Of a DNA stretch of 64,000 nucleotides, positions 49,009-57,620 are shown piece after piece. The notes beneath the pieces are model-generated. The model searched no databases. It saw only the letters and a list, made by a program, of their open reading frames with translations, and was not told the origin of the DNA. The position numbers and the translations under genes are program-made. Within the stretch, counting starts at the first letter, position 1; each line of letters opens with the position of its first letter. The stretch is taken from positions 868,001 through 932,000 of the forward strand of contig NZ_FOVZ01000001.1 of the NCBI RefSeq assembly GCF_900115295.1, written 5' to 3'. The stretch comes from Sphingomonas sp. OK281. Its GTDB lineage: Bacteria; Pseudomonadota; Alphaproteobacteria; Sphingomonadales; Sphingomonadaceae.

Positions 49009-51417
49009 ATGATACCAATCTTCACGCGTCTGGCGTTGGCGGCGCTCGCCACCACCTGCTCGACCGCGGCACTGGCACAGGCGTCGGCGCAACAATCGGA
49101 CACACAGGCAGACGGCGACAGCAGCCAGGACGATCTCAGCGCAGACGAGATCGTGGTCACCGCGCAGAAGCGCGAGCAGCGGATTGCCGACGTTCCCGTC
49201 ACCGTCACGGCGCTTACCGGCGCCCGCATGGCGGCGATCGGCGTATCGGAACTCGATGAGGTCGCCGCCTTCATCCCGGGCCTCCAGGTTCAGGAGCAAA
49301 GCGCGAACAACCCCGGTTTCGTGATCCGCGGCATTACCTCGGACAACGGCTCTTCGCAGCAGGGCGCGCGTGTGACGCTCTACTACAACGGCATCGACAT
49401 CAGTCGGTCGCGCGGCGCGTGGCAGGATCTGTACGACCTCGAGCGGATCGAGGTCGTGAAGGGTCCGCAGGCGACGTTGTTCGGCACCGCCGCCGCCGTC
49501 GGCGCGATCAGCCTGATCTCGAACAAGCCGCAGCCGGGATACTCTGGCGGGATCGACGCGTCGTACGGCAATTTCGACCGGACGCAGGTGTCGGGTTTCC
49601 TCAACGCCGGTAACGACATACTCTCGGGCCGCATCGCCTTCGCGTACAAATATCGCAAGGGGTATGTCCGCAACATCGCCGGCGACGCCAACGTGCCGAA
49701 CCAGAATCAGGGGGGGGTGGATCAGGATGACTTGAATGGGCAGGATCAGCGGGGGGTTCGTGGCTCGCTGCGCTATCGGCCTAGCGACAGCATTACGGCC
49801 GATCTCGTGCTCACCTATGATGGGCAGCGCAATCCGGGGACCGCGTTCAAGAGCCGCGCGTTCGCGCCGACCGGCGGGCAGACCGGCGATTATGGTTATG
49901 CGGAACTGTCGGGTTCGCCGAACAGCGAGAGCGTGCTGGGCGCGCGCAAGCTTGGCCTGACCCGCAACGTCTACGACGCCAACCTGACGATCACCGCGGA
50001 CCTCTCGCCGGGCGTCACCTTCACCACGGTCAACGGCTATCGCCGGTTCGACGCATTGGAGATCTTCGACGCGGACGGCGGCCCGGCCGCGTATCTCGAG
50101 TTCGCCGAGGATGCCAAGGGCGACCAGTGGAGCCACGAAAGCCGTTTCGCCTTCGAGGGCCCGAAATACCGCGCCTCGGTCGGCTGGAACGCATTCTTCG
50201 AGAACGGCTACCAGCGCGTGCCCTTCGCGACCGAGGAAGGCACGTATCTCGCCTGCTCGGTATCCTCTTCGTTCGCTGGAATCCGGTCCGCGCTGAACGC
50301 GGCGGGCATCCCGACCGGAACGGGTTGCGTCGCGGCCAACGGCACGGTGCCCGCGACCCGGGCGACCGCGGCCTTGACCGGCGGCCGCGCGACCTCAATC
50401 CCGTATTCGTCGGAATTCACCAATTACGGCAATAACGACGCCTATTCGGTGTTCGCCGACGCGACCTACATCCCGGTGCCACAGCTGGAGCTGACGGCTG
50501 GCGCCCGCATCCTGATCGAAGACCGCCAGTCGGGATATTCGTCGATCCAGCCGAACTCGGTCATCCTGGCCGCGCTCGGCGTGAAGACGAGCCTGCTCGG
50601 AACGGCCAACACCAACGGCGTCAAGTTCGTCGCGGAAAAGAGCTTCACGGCGATCCTGCCGCGCTTCAACGCGCTGCTGAGGCTGACCGACGACGTCAAC
50701 GTCTACGCGACGGTCAGCAAGGGCCGCCGCTCGCCGGTCGTCCAACTGTCGGCGCAGAACACGACCTTCGGGGTCGGGCCGAACCTGTCGATCGTCGATC
50801 CGGAGAACGTCTGGAACTACGAAGGCGGGATCAAGGGGCGGGCCGGACCATTCAGTGGTGCGGCATCCGTTTTCTACCAGACGTATGACAGTTTCCAGGT
50901 CACTACGCAGACGGTCCCGGCCGTCACGCTGAGCGCCGGGTCCGCCAAGAACGTTGGCGTCGAGCTGGAAGGCAACCTCAAACTCGGTCGCATTCTGTCG
51001 CTGTTCGGTACGTTTGCCTACATCGACAGCAAGATCAGCGATACCGAAGCGAACGGCAATTATGGCGGCAGTCGCTTCCGTCTCCAGCCCAAGTTCACCG
51101 CATCGGCGGGCGCATTCCTGCGCGTGCCGGTGGGTGCCGCGACCCTCTACGCAACGCCGACGGTCACGTACAAATCGAAGGTCTTCTTCGAGATCCCGAA
51201 CAGCGAGGCGATCAGCCAGCGCGGCTTCACGCTGGTCAACCTGCGTGCTGGCCTGGAGTTCGCGCGCGGCAAGTACAGCGTCGGTGGCTTCGTCCGGAAC
51301 GCGACCAACAAGCGCTACCTGATCGATGCGGGCAACACCGGCGGCAGCTTCGGCGTCCCGACCTACATCGCCGGCGAGCCGCGCTTCTACGGCGTCGAGC
51401 TGGGCGCAAAATTCTGA
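49009..51417 (+). CDS. TonB-dependent receptor of the phosphatase island
   Basis: Outer-membrane receptor of 802 residues. The signal peptide reads ALAALATTCSTAALAQA. The plug starts with DEIVVTAQKREQRIADVPVT, the typical IVVTAQKR TonB-box-region form of sphingomonad receptors, and continues with FVIRGITSDNGSSQQGARVT and RIEVVKGPQATLFGTAAAVG. The barrel ends PRFYGVELGAKF. It lies between divergent phoD and downstream phoX (47 bases to the phoX start), with a Pho-box-like site before it. The inferred role is uptake of a phosphate-containing compound or of a product of the two phosphatases. Confidence 0.88.
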   Translation: MIPIFTRLALAALATTCSTAALAQASAQQSDTQADGDSSQDDLSADEIVVTAQKREQRIADVPVTVTALTGARMAAIGVSELDEVAAFIPGLQVQEQSANNPGFVIRGITSDNGSSQQGARVTLYYNGIDISRSRGAWQDLYDLERIEVVKGPQATLFGTAAAVGAISLISNKPQPGYSGGIDASYGNFDRTQVSGFLNAGNDILSGRIAFAYKYRKGYVRNIAGDANVPNQNQGGVDQDDLNGQDQRGVRGSLRYRPSDSITADLVLTYDGQRNPGTAFKSRAFAPTGGQTGDYGYAELSGSPNSESVLGARKLGLTRNVYDANLTITADLSPGVTFTTVNGYRRFDALEIFDADGGPAAYLEFAEDAKGDQWSHESRFAFEGPKYRASVGWNAFFENGYQRVPFATEEGTYLACSVSSSFAGIRSALNAAGIPTGTGCVAANGTVPATRATAALTGGRATSIPYSSEFTNYGNNDAYSVFADATYIPVPQLELTAGARILIEDRQSGYSSIQPNSVILAALGVKTSLLGTANTNGVKFVAEKSFTAILPRFNALLRLTDDVNVYATVSKGRRSPVVQLSAQNTTFGVGPNLSIVDPENVWNYEGGIKGRAGPFSGAASVFYQTYDSFQVTTQTVPAVTLSAGSAKNVGVELEGNLKLGRILSLFGTFAYIDSKISDTEANGNYGGSRFRLQPKFTASAGAFLRVPVGAATLYATPTVTYKSKVFFEIPNSEAISQRGFTLVNLRAGLEFARGKYSVGGFVRNATNKRYLIDAGNTGGSFGVPTYIAGEPRFYGVELGAKF

Positions 51418-51464
51418 CTTCGACACCGAGCAACGTGAAAACAACCATCCCGGGGGGACCAAGC

Positions 51465-53936
51465 ATGACGTTCGAGACCATCTATACCGACGGCGATATC
51501 GACGCCAACCCGACCACCAACCCGCATCTGAACGATCTGATCGACGTGCGCTATTCGCGACGCCAGACGTTGATGGGCGGCATGTCGGCAACCGCCGCAG
51601 CAGTGTTCGGCGGCATGCTGCTGACCGGGTGTGACGACGACAATGACGGGGGTTCGGACCCCGTGACGGCGACTGCAACCGCCGGTGGCAGTTCGACCGC
51701 TGGTCGCGTCGCGACGCTGACCGGTGCGGCAATCGGCCAGGTCGACAGCGTGAACTGGACGCAGACCGCGGGGCCGACGGTCACGCTGGCCGGCGCAGCG
51801 ACGACGGTCGCTACGTTCGTCGTACCCGGCGCCGCGGCCGGCACCGTCCTGACGTTCCTGTTCACCGCCGTGTCGGCAAGCGGGTCGGTCACGGCGACCA
51901 CCAGCGTGACGGTGGGCGCGGCGTCGCTCGGGTTCACGGCAGTTGCGAAGAGCCTCGCGGATGTCGTTGCAGTTCCAGCAGGGTATGCGGTCACCGTATT
52001 GTACCGGCTGGGTGATCCGATCGGCAGCGGCGTCGGAGCCTATGCCAATGACGGAACGGACGCGACCTTCTCGAAGCGCGCGGGCGATCATCACGACGGC
52101 ATGAGCTATTTCGGGATGTCGGCGACCGGGACGCCGGACGCCAACGGCAACACGCGCGGCCTGCTCGTCCTGAACCATGAGAACATCACGCAGGCCTATC
52201 TGCATCCGAACGGTGCGACCACGACCGGTGGCGTCCGTCCCGAAGCCGAAGCCCTGAAGGAGATGGAGTGTCACGGCGTGTCGGTGATCGAGATCAACCG
52301 CGCCACCGCCTGGAGCTACGCGACCGCATCGTCGTTCAACCGCCGGATCACGCCACTGACCCCGATGAGCTTTTCGGGGCCGGTCCGTGGTGCCGACAGC
52401 CTCAAGACGCGCTATTCGCCCGACGCTACGACTGGGCGCGGCACGATCAACAATTGTGCCAATGGCACAATGCCTTGGCATACGTACCTGACGAACGAAG
52501 AGAACTGGGCCGGGTATTTCAAGCGCGAAGTGGGTGACGCAACGCGTCGCGCGGCAAGCGGCCCAGCCGGCGTGAAGGCCAACACCTCGCTCACGCGCTA
52601 TGGCAAGTCCGAGAGCAACACCGGCGGCAATTACGGGTGGTCGACGGTGACGCCCGCGGACACGACCAGCACGCTCTACTCGCGCTGGAACATCACCGCC
52701 CAGGCCAGCGCGCCTGCCGACGGTACGGGCGATTTCCGCAATGAAATCTTCCAGTATGGCTGGGTGGTCGAGATCGATCCGTTCGATGCAACCTCGACGC
52801 CGCGCAAGCGGACCGCGCTGGGTCGCATGAACCATGAAGGGTGCCAGATCGGCCGCACGATCGCAGGCGTGAAGCCGGCGTTCTACATGGGCGATGATGC
52901 GCAGAACGAGTATATCTACAAGTTCGTGTCGGCGACGCCGTGGTCGGCTGCGGATGCGACGGCTGCAAACCGCCTGGCGATCGGCGACAAGTATCTCGAT
53001 GCTGGAACGCTTTACGTTGCGAAATTCGCAGCGGACGGTAGCGGGCAATGGCTGCCGCTGGTGTTTGGTCAGGGGCCCCTCACCTCCGCCAACGCAGCGT
53101 ATCCGTTTTCGAGCCAGGTCGACGTGTTGATCAACACGCGGTTGGCCGCGGATGCGCTCGGCGCGACGCGGATGGATCGGCCGGAGTGGACTGCGGTCAA
53201 TCCCGCGACGGGCGAGATGTACTGCACGCTGACCAACAATTCGTCGCGCACCGTGGCAACGGCGGATGCGCCGAACCCGCGTGCCTATGTCGATCCGAAG
53301 ACCACCGGTGGCCAGACTACGGGTAACGCCAACGGGCATATCATTCGCCTGCGCGAGACCGGCGACACGTCCGAGGCGCTGGCCTTCGCATGGGACATCT
53401 ATGCGTTCGGTGCGGGCAGCGATCTGGATGCGACCAACATCAACCTGTCGGGGCTCGACGCGACCAACGACTTCTCGTCGCCCGATGGCCTCTGGTTCGG
53501 CCTGCCGAGCAACGCTTCGGGGACGATCGCGCCGGTGATGTGGATCGAGACCGACGATGGCGCGTATACCGACGTCACCAACTGCATGCTGCTCGCGTCT
53601 GTACCGGGGATCGTCAACGATGGCGGTACGCGGACGGTGACGAACACGATCGGTACGGCGACCGGTTCGGTGACGACACGGGTCGGCAAGGCACCGGGGG
53701 CGGCACTGCGTCGCTTCCTGGTCGGGCCGAAGGAATGCGAGATCACGGGCATTCACTCGACGCCGGACGGGCGGTCCCTGTTCGTGAACATCCAGCATCC
53801 GGGTGAGAATGGCGGGCCGACGAACATCACGAGCAGCTGGCCGGCTAATCAGGCGGGCGCGGTGGCGACGCCTTCGCGGCCGCGGTCGGCGACGATCGTG
53901 ATTACGAAGACCGATGGCGGCGTGGTGGGGCTTTAA
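51465..53936 (+). CDS. phoX: PhoX-family alkaline phosphatase (DUF839), Tat lipoprotein with an extra PKD/Ig-like domain
   Basis: Calcium/iron-type phosphatase of 823 residues. The N-terminus is long (30 residues), then a twin-arginine signal with Arg32-Arg33 in YSRRQTLMGG and a lipobox LLTGC with Cys56, so it should be a Tat-exported lipoprotein. Residues about 66-150 resemble a PKD/REJ-type Ig fold (VNWTQTAGPTVTLAG, then TFVVPGAAAGTVLTF). The DUF839/PhoX propeller follows: GDHHDGMSYFG, LVLNHENITQAYL, HGVSVIEI, GRMNHEGCQIGRT and YMGDDAQNEYIYKF. I choose ATG 51465 with GGGGGGA eight bases upstream; an in-frame ATG at 51435 is less likely. It is probably co-transcribed with the receptor. Confidence 0.88.
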   Translation: MTFETIYTDGDIDANPTTNPHLNDLIDVRYSRRQTLMGGMSATAAAVFGGMLLTGCDDDNDGGSDPVTATATAGGSSTAGRVATLTGAAIGQVDSVNWTQTAGPTVTLAGAATTVATFVVPGAAAGTVLTFLFTAVSASGSVTATTSVTVGAASLGFTAVAKSLADVVAVPAGYAVTVLYRLGDPIGSGVGAYANDGTDATFSKRAGDHHDGMSYFGMSATGTPDANGNTRGLLVLNHENITQAYLHPNGATTTGGVRPEAEALKEMECHGVSVIEINRATAWSYATASSFNRRITPLTPMSFSGPVRGADSLKTRYSPDATTGRGTINNCANGTMPWHTYLTNEENWAGYFKREVGDATRRAASGPAGVKANTSLTRYGKSESNTGGNYGWSTVTPADTTSTLYSRWNITAQASAPADGTGDFRNEIFQYGWVVEIDPFDATSTPRKRTALGRMNHEGCQIGRTIAGVKPAFYMGDDAQNEYIYKFVSATPWSAADATAANRLAIGDKYLDAGTLYVAKFAADGSGQWLPLVFGQGPLTSANAAYPFSSQVDVLINTRLAADALGATRMDRPEWTAVNPATGEMYCTLTNNSSRTVATADAPNPRAYVDPKTTGGQTTGNANGHIIRLRETGDTSEALAFAWDIYAFGAGSDLDATNINLSGLDATNDFSSPDGLWFGLPSNASGTIAPVMWIETDDGAYTDVTNCMLLASVPGIVNDGGTRTVTNTIGTATGSVTTRVGKAPGAALRRFLVGPKECEITGIHSTPDGRSLFVNIQHPGENGGPTNITSSWPANQAGAVATPSRPRSATIVITKTDGGVVGL

Positions 53937-53959
53937 GCTTCGCAGCGGACACCGTTCGA

Positions 53960-54085
53960 AATCCTCCCCCGCAAGGGGGAGGTGGCACCGGAGGTGACGG
54001 AGGGGGAGGATACGGGGCAGCGATTTCGCTTTCCTCCCCCTCCGTCTGGCAAGAGCCAGCCACCTCCCCCTGGCGGGGGAGGATT
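53960..54085. repeat. Nested long palindrome after phoX
   Basis: The outer arms 53960-53986 and 54059-54085 (AATCCTCCCCC... with its complement) pair almost fully. Inside, ACGGAGGGGGAGGA (53997-54010) pairs with TCCTCCCCCTCCGT (54032-54045), and each outer arm can also form its own small hairpin. It lies between convergent phoX and the MerR gene. The gap 53937-54280 (344 bases) holds only this element and the family A repeat. Confidence 0.8.
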
Positions 54086-54110
54086 TTACGGTTCCTCGAT
54101 TTATATTGTG

Positions 54111-54217
54111 CACCACCCCGGCGGAGGCCGGGGCCCAACTGGGGGACGTCGCTTATCAGCGCTGCGCGTCGTTACCTCGGCTTTCCCAATTGGGCCCCGG
54201 CCTTCGCCGGGGTGGTG
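54111..54217. repeat. Long extragenic palindrome, family A, copy 2
   Basis: The arms 54111-54143 (CACCACCCCGGCGGAGGCCG...) and 54185-54217 are complementary with few mismatches. Arms and spacer (GGGGACGTCGCTTATCAG...) are close to the copy at 29483, so both are members of one dispersed family. Confidence 0.85.
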
Positions 54218-54280
54218 CATTCTCGTCAAATGGTATCGTTGTCATGGGCTTGGCACTCGTCTCTAACGAGCAATCACAGA

Positions 54281-54670
54281 TCAGTCGCCCGCGGGGATGC
54301 GTGCGAGGGCTTCCTGCTCGATCTTCTCAAGCTCATCGCGGGTCTGGACGATCGCCTCGCGCTGGGCATCCAGCAGGTCGATCCGCTGGCGGCAGCGTTC
54401 GGCCAGCGCGCGCATCTGCTCCACATGCTGCGGATCGGCGTCGTAGAGGTCGAGGAACTCCTCGATGTCGCGCAGCGTGAAACCGAGACGTTTACCGCGC
54501 AGGATCAGCTGCATCCGGGCGACTTCCCGCCGCGTGTAGACCCGCGTGGTGCCGATCCGGCAGGGCTCGATCAGCCCCTTGTCCTCGTAGAACCGCAACG
54601 TCCGCGCGCTCACACCGAGCATGCGCGATACCTCCTGTATGCCGGTAAGATCGTCCTGTCGGTCGTTCAC
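54281..54670 (-). CDS. MerR family transcriptional regulator
   Basis: DNA-binding regulator of 129 residues. The winged helix-turn-helix GIQEVSRMLGVSARTLRFYEDKGLIEPCR and the wing TRVYTRREVARMQLILRGKRLGF are canonical MerR. A long dimerisation coil follows (about 75-125). There is no C-terminal metal-binding cysteine cluster, so it is not a metal sensor; it resembles regulators of fatty- or branched-acid catabolism. It starts with GTG at 54670, overlapping the fadD stop as GTGA, so it is co-translated with fadD and probably autoregulates through the dyad upstream of fadD. Confidence 0.88.
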   Translation of the reverse strand: MNDRQDDLTGIQEVSRMLGVSARTLRFYEDKGLIEPCRIGTTRVYTRREVARMQLILRGKRLGFTLRDIEEFLDLYDADPQHVEQMRALAERCRQRIDLLDAQREAIVQTRDELEKIEQEALARIPAGD

Positions 54671-56352
54671 GCGTCTACTCCCCTCGCCTCCGACGCTGCT
54701 GCCTTTGCGGCTTCTTCAGCGACAAGTTCCTTTTTGGATAGCTTGCCGATCAGCGTCTTGGGCAGACTGTTGCGAATTTCCACCTCGCGGGGAAGCTCGA
54801 TCTTGCTGATCTTGTCGCGGAGAAAATCGCGTAGTTCGAGCGGGGTAGCAGCCGCACCTTCGGCCAGCACGACGAACGCCTTGGGCGCCTGACCGCGGTA
54901 TTTGTCGGGCACGCCGATCACCACGGCTTCGAGCACCGCGGGGTGTTCGTACAACGCTTCCTCGATCACGCGCGGATAGACGTTGTAGCCGCCCGCCAGG
55001 ATCAAATCCTTGATCCGGTCGACGATGAACAGATAGCCGTCCGCGTCGAGGTGCCCCACATCGCCGGTGCGTAGCGCGCCGTCCGCGAACAGCTCGGCGG
55101 TGGCGGCGGGCTTGTGCCAATAGCCTTGCGTGACCTGGGGGCCCCGCGCGCAGATTTCGCCATTCTCACCCGCGGGCAGCAGCCGGGTCGGGTCCTCGCG
55201 GTCGCGGATTTCGATCGTCGTGCCGGGAAAGGGCAAGCCCGCCGAGCCCGGCTTGTTGATGCCGTCGATCGGATTGCAGGTGATGATCGGCGAGGCTTCG
55301 GACAGGCCGTAACCCTCGACGAGCTTGGCGCCGGTCGCCGCTTCGAACGCGGTGCGAACCTCTGCGGGAAGCGGTGCGCCGCCCGAGATGCACGCATGGA
55401 TCGAGGACAGGTCGATCGCCTGCGTCTCGGCCGCCGTCGTGATCGCGGCGTAGATCGTCGGGACCGCAGGGAAATAGCTCGGCTTGGTCCGCGCAATCGT
55501 CTTGAGCAACGCCCCGAGTTCGAAGCGCGGCATCAGGATCATCTCCGCGCCGGTGCGGATCGAGTAGGTCAGCACGGTGGTCAGCGCGAAGACGTGGAAC
55601 AGCGGCAGCGCGCCGAGCACGCGATCTTGGTGGGGCTGCTCGCCGCCGACGAACACGACCATCGCATCGGCGTTCGCGACGAGGTTCGCGTGGCTGAGCA
55701 TCGCTGCCTTGGGCTCGCCGGTCGTGCCGCCGGTATATTGCAGAACCGCGACCTCATCCGGGGAGACCGCGACGGGAGCCGGCGCGCCCTTCGCCTTCAA
55801 TAGTGTGTCGAACGTCGAATGGCGCGCATCGCTCGGCGCATGGCCGATCTCGGCGCGCTTGAAGATGCGATAGGCGATCGACTTCAACGTCGGCAGCGCG
55901 CCGGCGATCGGGCAGGTGATGACGTTCTTCACGCCCATCTGCCCCGCGACCTTGAGGACGCGCGCGTGGATTTCGGCGATGTCGCAGGTGGCGATGATCG
56001 TCGCGCCCGAATCCTCGAGCAGATGCGCCAGCTCGCGCTCGACATAGAGCGGGTTGACGTTGACGACGATGCCGCCCGCCTTGAGAATCGCGAAGAACAG
56101 GATCGGGTAATAGGGCGTGTTCGGCAGGCACAGCGCGACGCGCGTGCCCTTCACGACGCCCTTGTCCTGGAGCCCGCGAGCGGCGCGGTCGACCGACTCG
56201 CCGAGGTCGGCATAGGTCAGCGTCCGGCCCAGAAAATCGAGCACGTTGCGCGACCCGAACCGGCGCACCGACAGGTCGAGCATGTCGCCCAGCAGACGCG
56301 GCTCGCCCAGCAATGGCGCGCCGACGGCGTTACCTACGGAAGTCTCCTGCAT
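54667..56352 (-). CDS. fadD: Long-chain fatty acid-CoA ligase
   Basis: AMP-forming acyl-CoA synthetase of 561 residues that activates imported fatty acids at the inner membrane face. AVLQYTGGTTGEPKAAMLSHANL is the ATP loop region, GYGLSEASP the A5 motif, LRTGDVGHLDADGYLFIVDRIKDLI the A7/A8 block and KTLIGKLSKKEL the C-terminal Lys motif. The frame opens at 56385, but ATG 56352 (MQETSVGN) has GGAGAGC upstream. It pairs with a MerR regulator and is divergent from beta-oxidation genes, with a FadL channel farther downstream. The module thus covers import, activation and oxidation. Confidence 0.92.
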   Translation of the reverse strand: MQETSVGNAVGAPLLGEPRLLGDMLDLSVRRFGSRNVLDFLGRTLTYADLGESVDRAARGLQDKGVVKGTRVALCLPNTPYYPILFFAILKAGGIVVNVNPLYVERELAHLLEDSGATIIATCDIAEIHARVLKVAGQMGVKNVITCPIAGALPTLKSIAYRIFKRAEIGHAPSDARHSTFDTLLKAKGAPAPVAVSPDEVAVLQYTGGTTGEPKAAMLSHANLVANADAMVVFVGGEQPHQDRVLGALPLFHVFALTTVLTYSIRTGAEMILMPRFELGALLKTIARTKPSYFPAVPTIYAAITTAAETQAIDLSSIHACISGGAPLPAEVRTAFEAATGAKLVEGYGLSEASPIITCNPIDGINKPGSAGLPFPGTTIEIRDREDPTRLLPAGENGEICARGPQVTQGYWHKPAATAELFADGALRTGDVGHLDADGYLFIVDRIKDLILAGGYNVYPRVIEEALYEHPAVLEAVVIGVPDKYRGQAPKAFVVLAEGAAATPLELRDFLRDKISKIELPREVEIRNSLPKTLIGKLSKKELVAEEAAKAAASEARGVDA

Positions 56353-56398
56353 CTCGCTCTCCAAACCCGGTGCGCATAAACCCATATTGTCGGGCGCT

Positions 56399-56418
56399 TC
56401 ACCTTGACGTAAAGGTGA
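56399..56418. promoter_or_regulatory. Candidate MerR operator between fadD and the thiolase
   Basis: TCACCTT-GACGTA-AAGGTGA (56399-56418) is a perfect 7-6-7 dyad in the divergent promoter. On the minus strand, TTTACG (within it) and CAATAT at 56392-56387 are 18 bases apart, like the stretched spacers of MerR-controlled promoters. A smaller palindrome, CCTTAAGG, lies just beyond at about 56429. Binding by the MerR protein encoded with fadD is inferred. Confidence 0.6.
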
Positions 56419-56483
56419 GGTATCGCACCTTAAGGGTAACCCGCAAGCGTTAACCGGGTCGACCGCAATATGAGAGGATCATC

Positions 56484-57620
56484 GTGACCAACGTCGTCAT
56501 CGCCGGGTACGCCCGTTCGCCGTTCCACCTCGCCGGCAAGGGCGAGCTCGCCCGCGTCCGTCCGGACGACCTCGCTGCGCAGACGATTCGCGGGTTGCTC
56601 GACAAGACCGGTGTCGATCCCGCCGAGATTGAGGACATCATCCTCGGTTGCGCGTTCCCCGAGGGCGAGCAGGGCCTCAACGTCGCCAAGCTGATCGCGC
56701 AGATCGCCGACCTGCCGATCTCGGTCGGCGGCATGACCGTCAACCGGTTCTGCGGCTCGTCGATGAGCGCGATCCATATCGCTTACGGCCAGATCGCGGT
56801 CGGCGCGGGCGAGGCGTTCATCTGCGCGGGCCTCGAATCGATGAGCCGGGTGCCGATGGGCGGCTACAACCCCCTCCCCAACCCAGAGCTCGCGAAGAAG
56901 AGCGCCGGCGCGTACATGGGCATGGGCGAGACCGCCGAGAACGTCGCGCGGCAGTACCAGATCACGCGCGCCGAACAGGATGCGTTCGCGGTGAAGAGCC
57001 AGGACAAGGCTGCCGACGCGCGCGCCGATGGCCGCTTGTCCGACGAGATCGTGACGATCCAGACCAAGGCGGGTCCGGTCAGCCAGGACGGCACGATCCG
57101 CGCCGGCACGACGACCGAAGCGCTCGCTGGCCTGAAGCCCGCGTTCAGCGCGGATGGCTCGGTGACCGCCGGCACGTCGTCGCCGCTGACAGATGGCGCG
57201 TCGGCGGTGCTGGTCACCTCGGAAGAGTTCGCCAAGAAGCACGGGCTGACGATCCTCGCGCGGATCAAGTCGATCGGCGTGTCGGGCTGCGCGCCCGAGA
57301 CGATGGGGCTTGGCCCGATCGGTGCGTCGAAGAAGGCGCTGGAGCGCGCCGGGATCACCGTCGCCGACCTCGACGTGGTCGAGATCAACGAGGCGTTCGC
57401 GAGCCAAGCGATCGCCTGCATCCGCGACCTCGGGCTGAAGGACGAGACGATCAACCTCGATGGCGGCGCGATCGCGATCGGTCATCCGCTCGGTGCGACC
57501 GGCGCGCGGATCGTCGGCAAGGCGGCATCGCTTTTGGCGCGCGAAGGTGGCCGTTATGCGCTCGCTACCCAGTGCATTGGCGGCGGTCAGGGCATCGCTA
57601 CGGTGCTGGAGCGCGCATGA
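56484..57620 (+). CDS. fadA: Acetyl-CoA C-acyltransferase (FadA-type thiolase)
   Basis: Beta-oxidation thiolase of 378 residues that cleaves 3-ketoacyl-CoA to acetyl-CoA. The nucleophilic Cys90 is in VNRFCGSSMSA. NEAFASQA, the GHPLGATGARIVGK block and CIGGGQGIA (second Cys) complete the active site. The start is GTG 56484 after GAGAGGA; the nearby ATG at 56469 leads to an early stop. Its end overlaps the next gene as ATGA, so thiolase and the multifunctional protein are translationally coupled, as in fadBA systems but in the order A-B. Confidence 0.93.
   Translation: MTNVVIAGYARSPFHLAGKGELARVRPDDLAAQTIRGLLDKTGVDPAEIEDIILGCAFPEGEQGLNVAKLIAQIADLPISVGGMTVNRFCGSSMSAIHIAYGQIAVGAGEAFICAGLESMSRVPMGGYNPLPNPELAKKSAGAYMGMGETAENVARQYQITRAEQDAFAVKSQDKAADARADGRLSDEIVTIQTKAGPVSQDGTIRAGTTTEALAGLKPAFSADGSVTAGTSSPLTDGASAVLVTSEEFAKKHGLTILARIKSIGVSGCAPETMGLGPIGASKKALERAGITVADLDVVEINEAFASQAIACIRDLGLKDETINLDGGAIAIGHPLGATGARIVGKAASLLAREGGRYALATQCIGGGQGIATVLERA

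Noticed and set aside
51387..54116. Open frame of 909 codons antisense to phoX
   Set aside because: Arg/His-rich mirror frame; the plus strand has a complete Tat-signal phosphatase.
53937..54280. Possible CRISPR array or transposon end in the repeat-rich gap
   Set aside because: The repeats are inverted arms of hairpins, not evenly spaced direct repeats, and there is no transposase or cas gene.
56648..57616. Long N-terminal extension of the HAD-ECH fusion
   Set aside because: It is the out-of-frame shadow of the thiolase gene; the NAD-binding domain begins at 57617.
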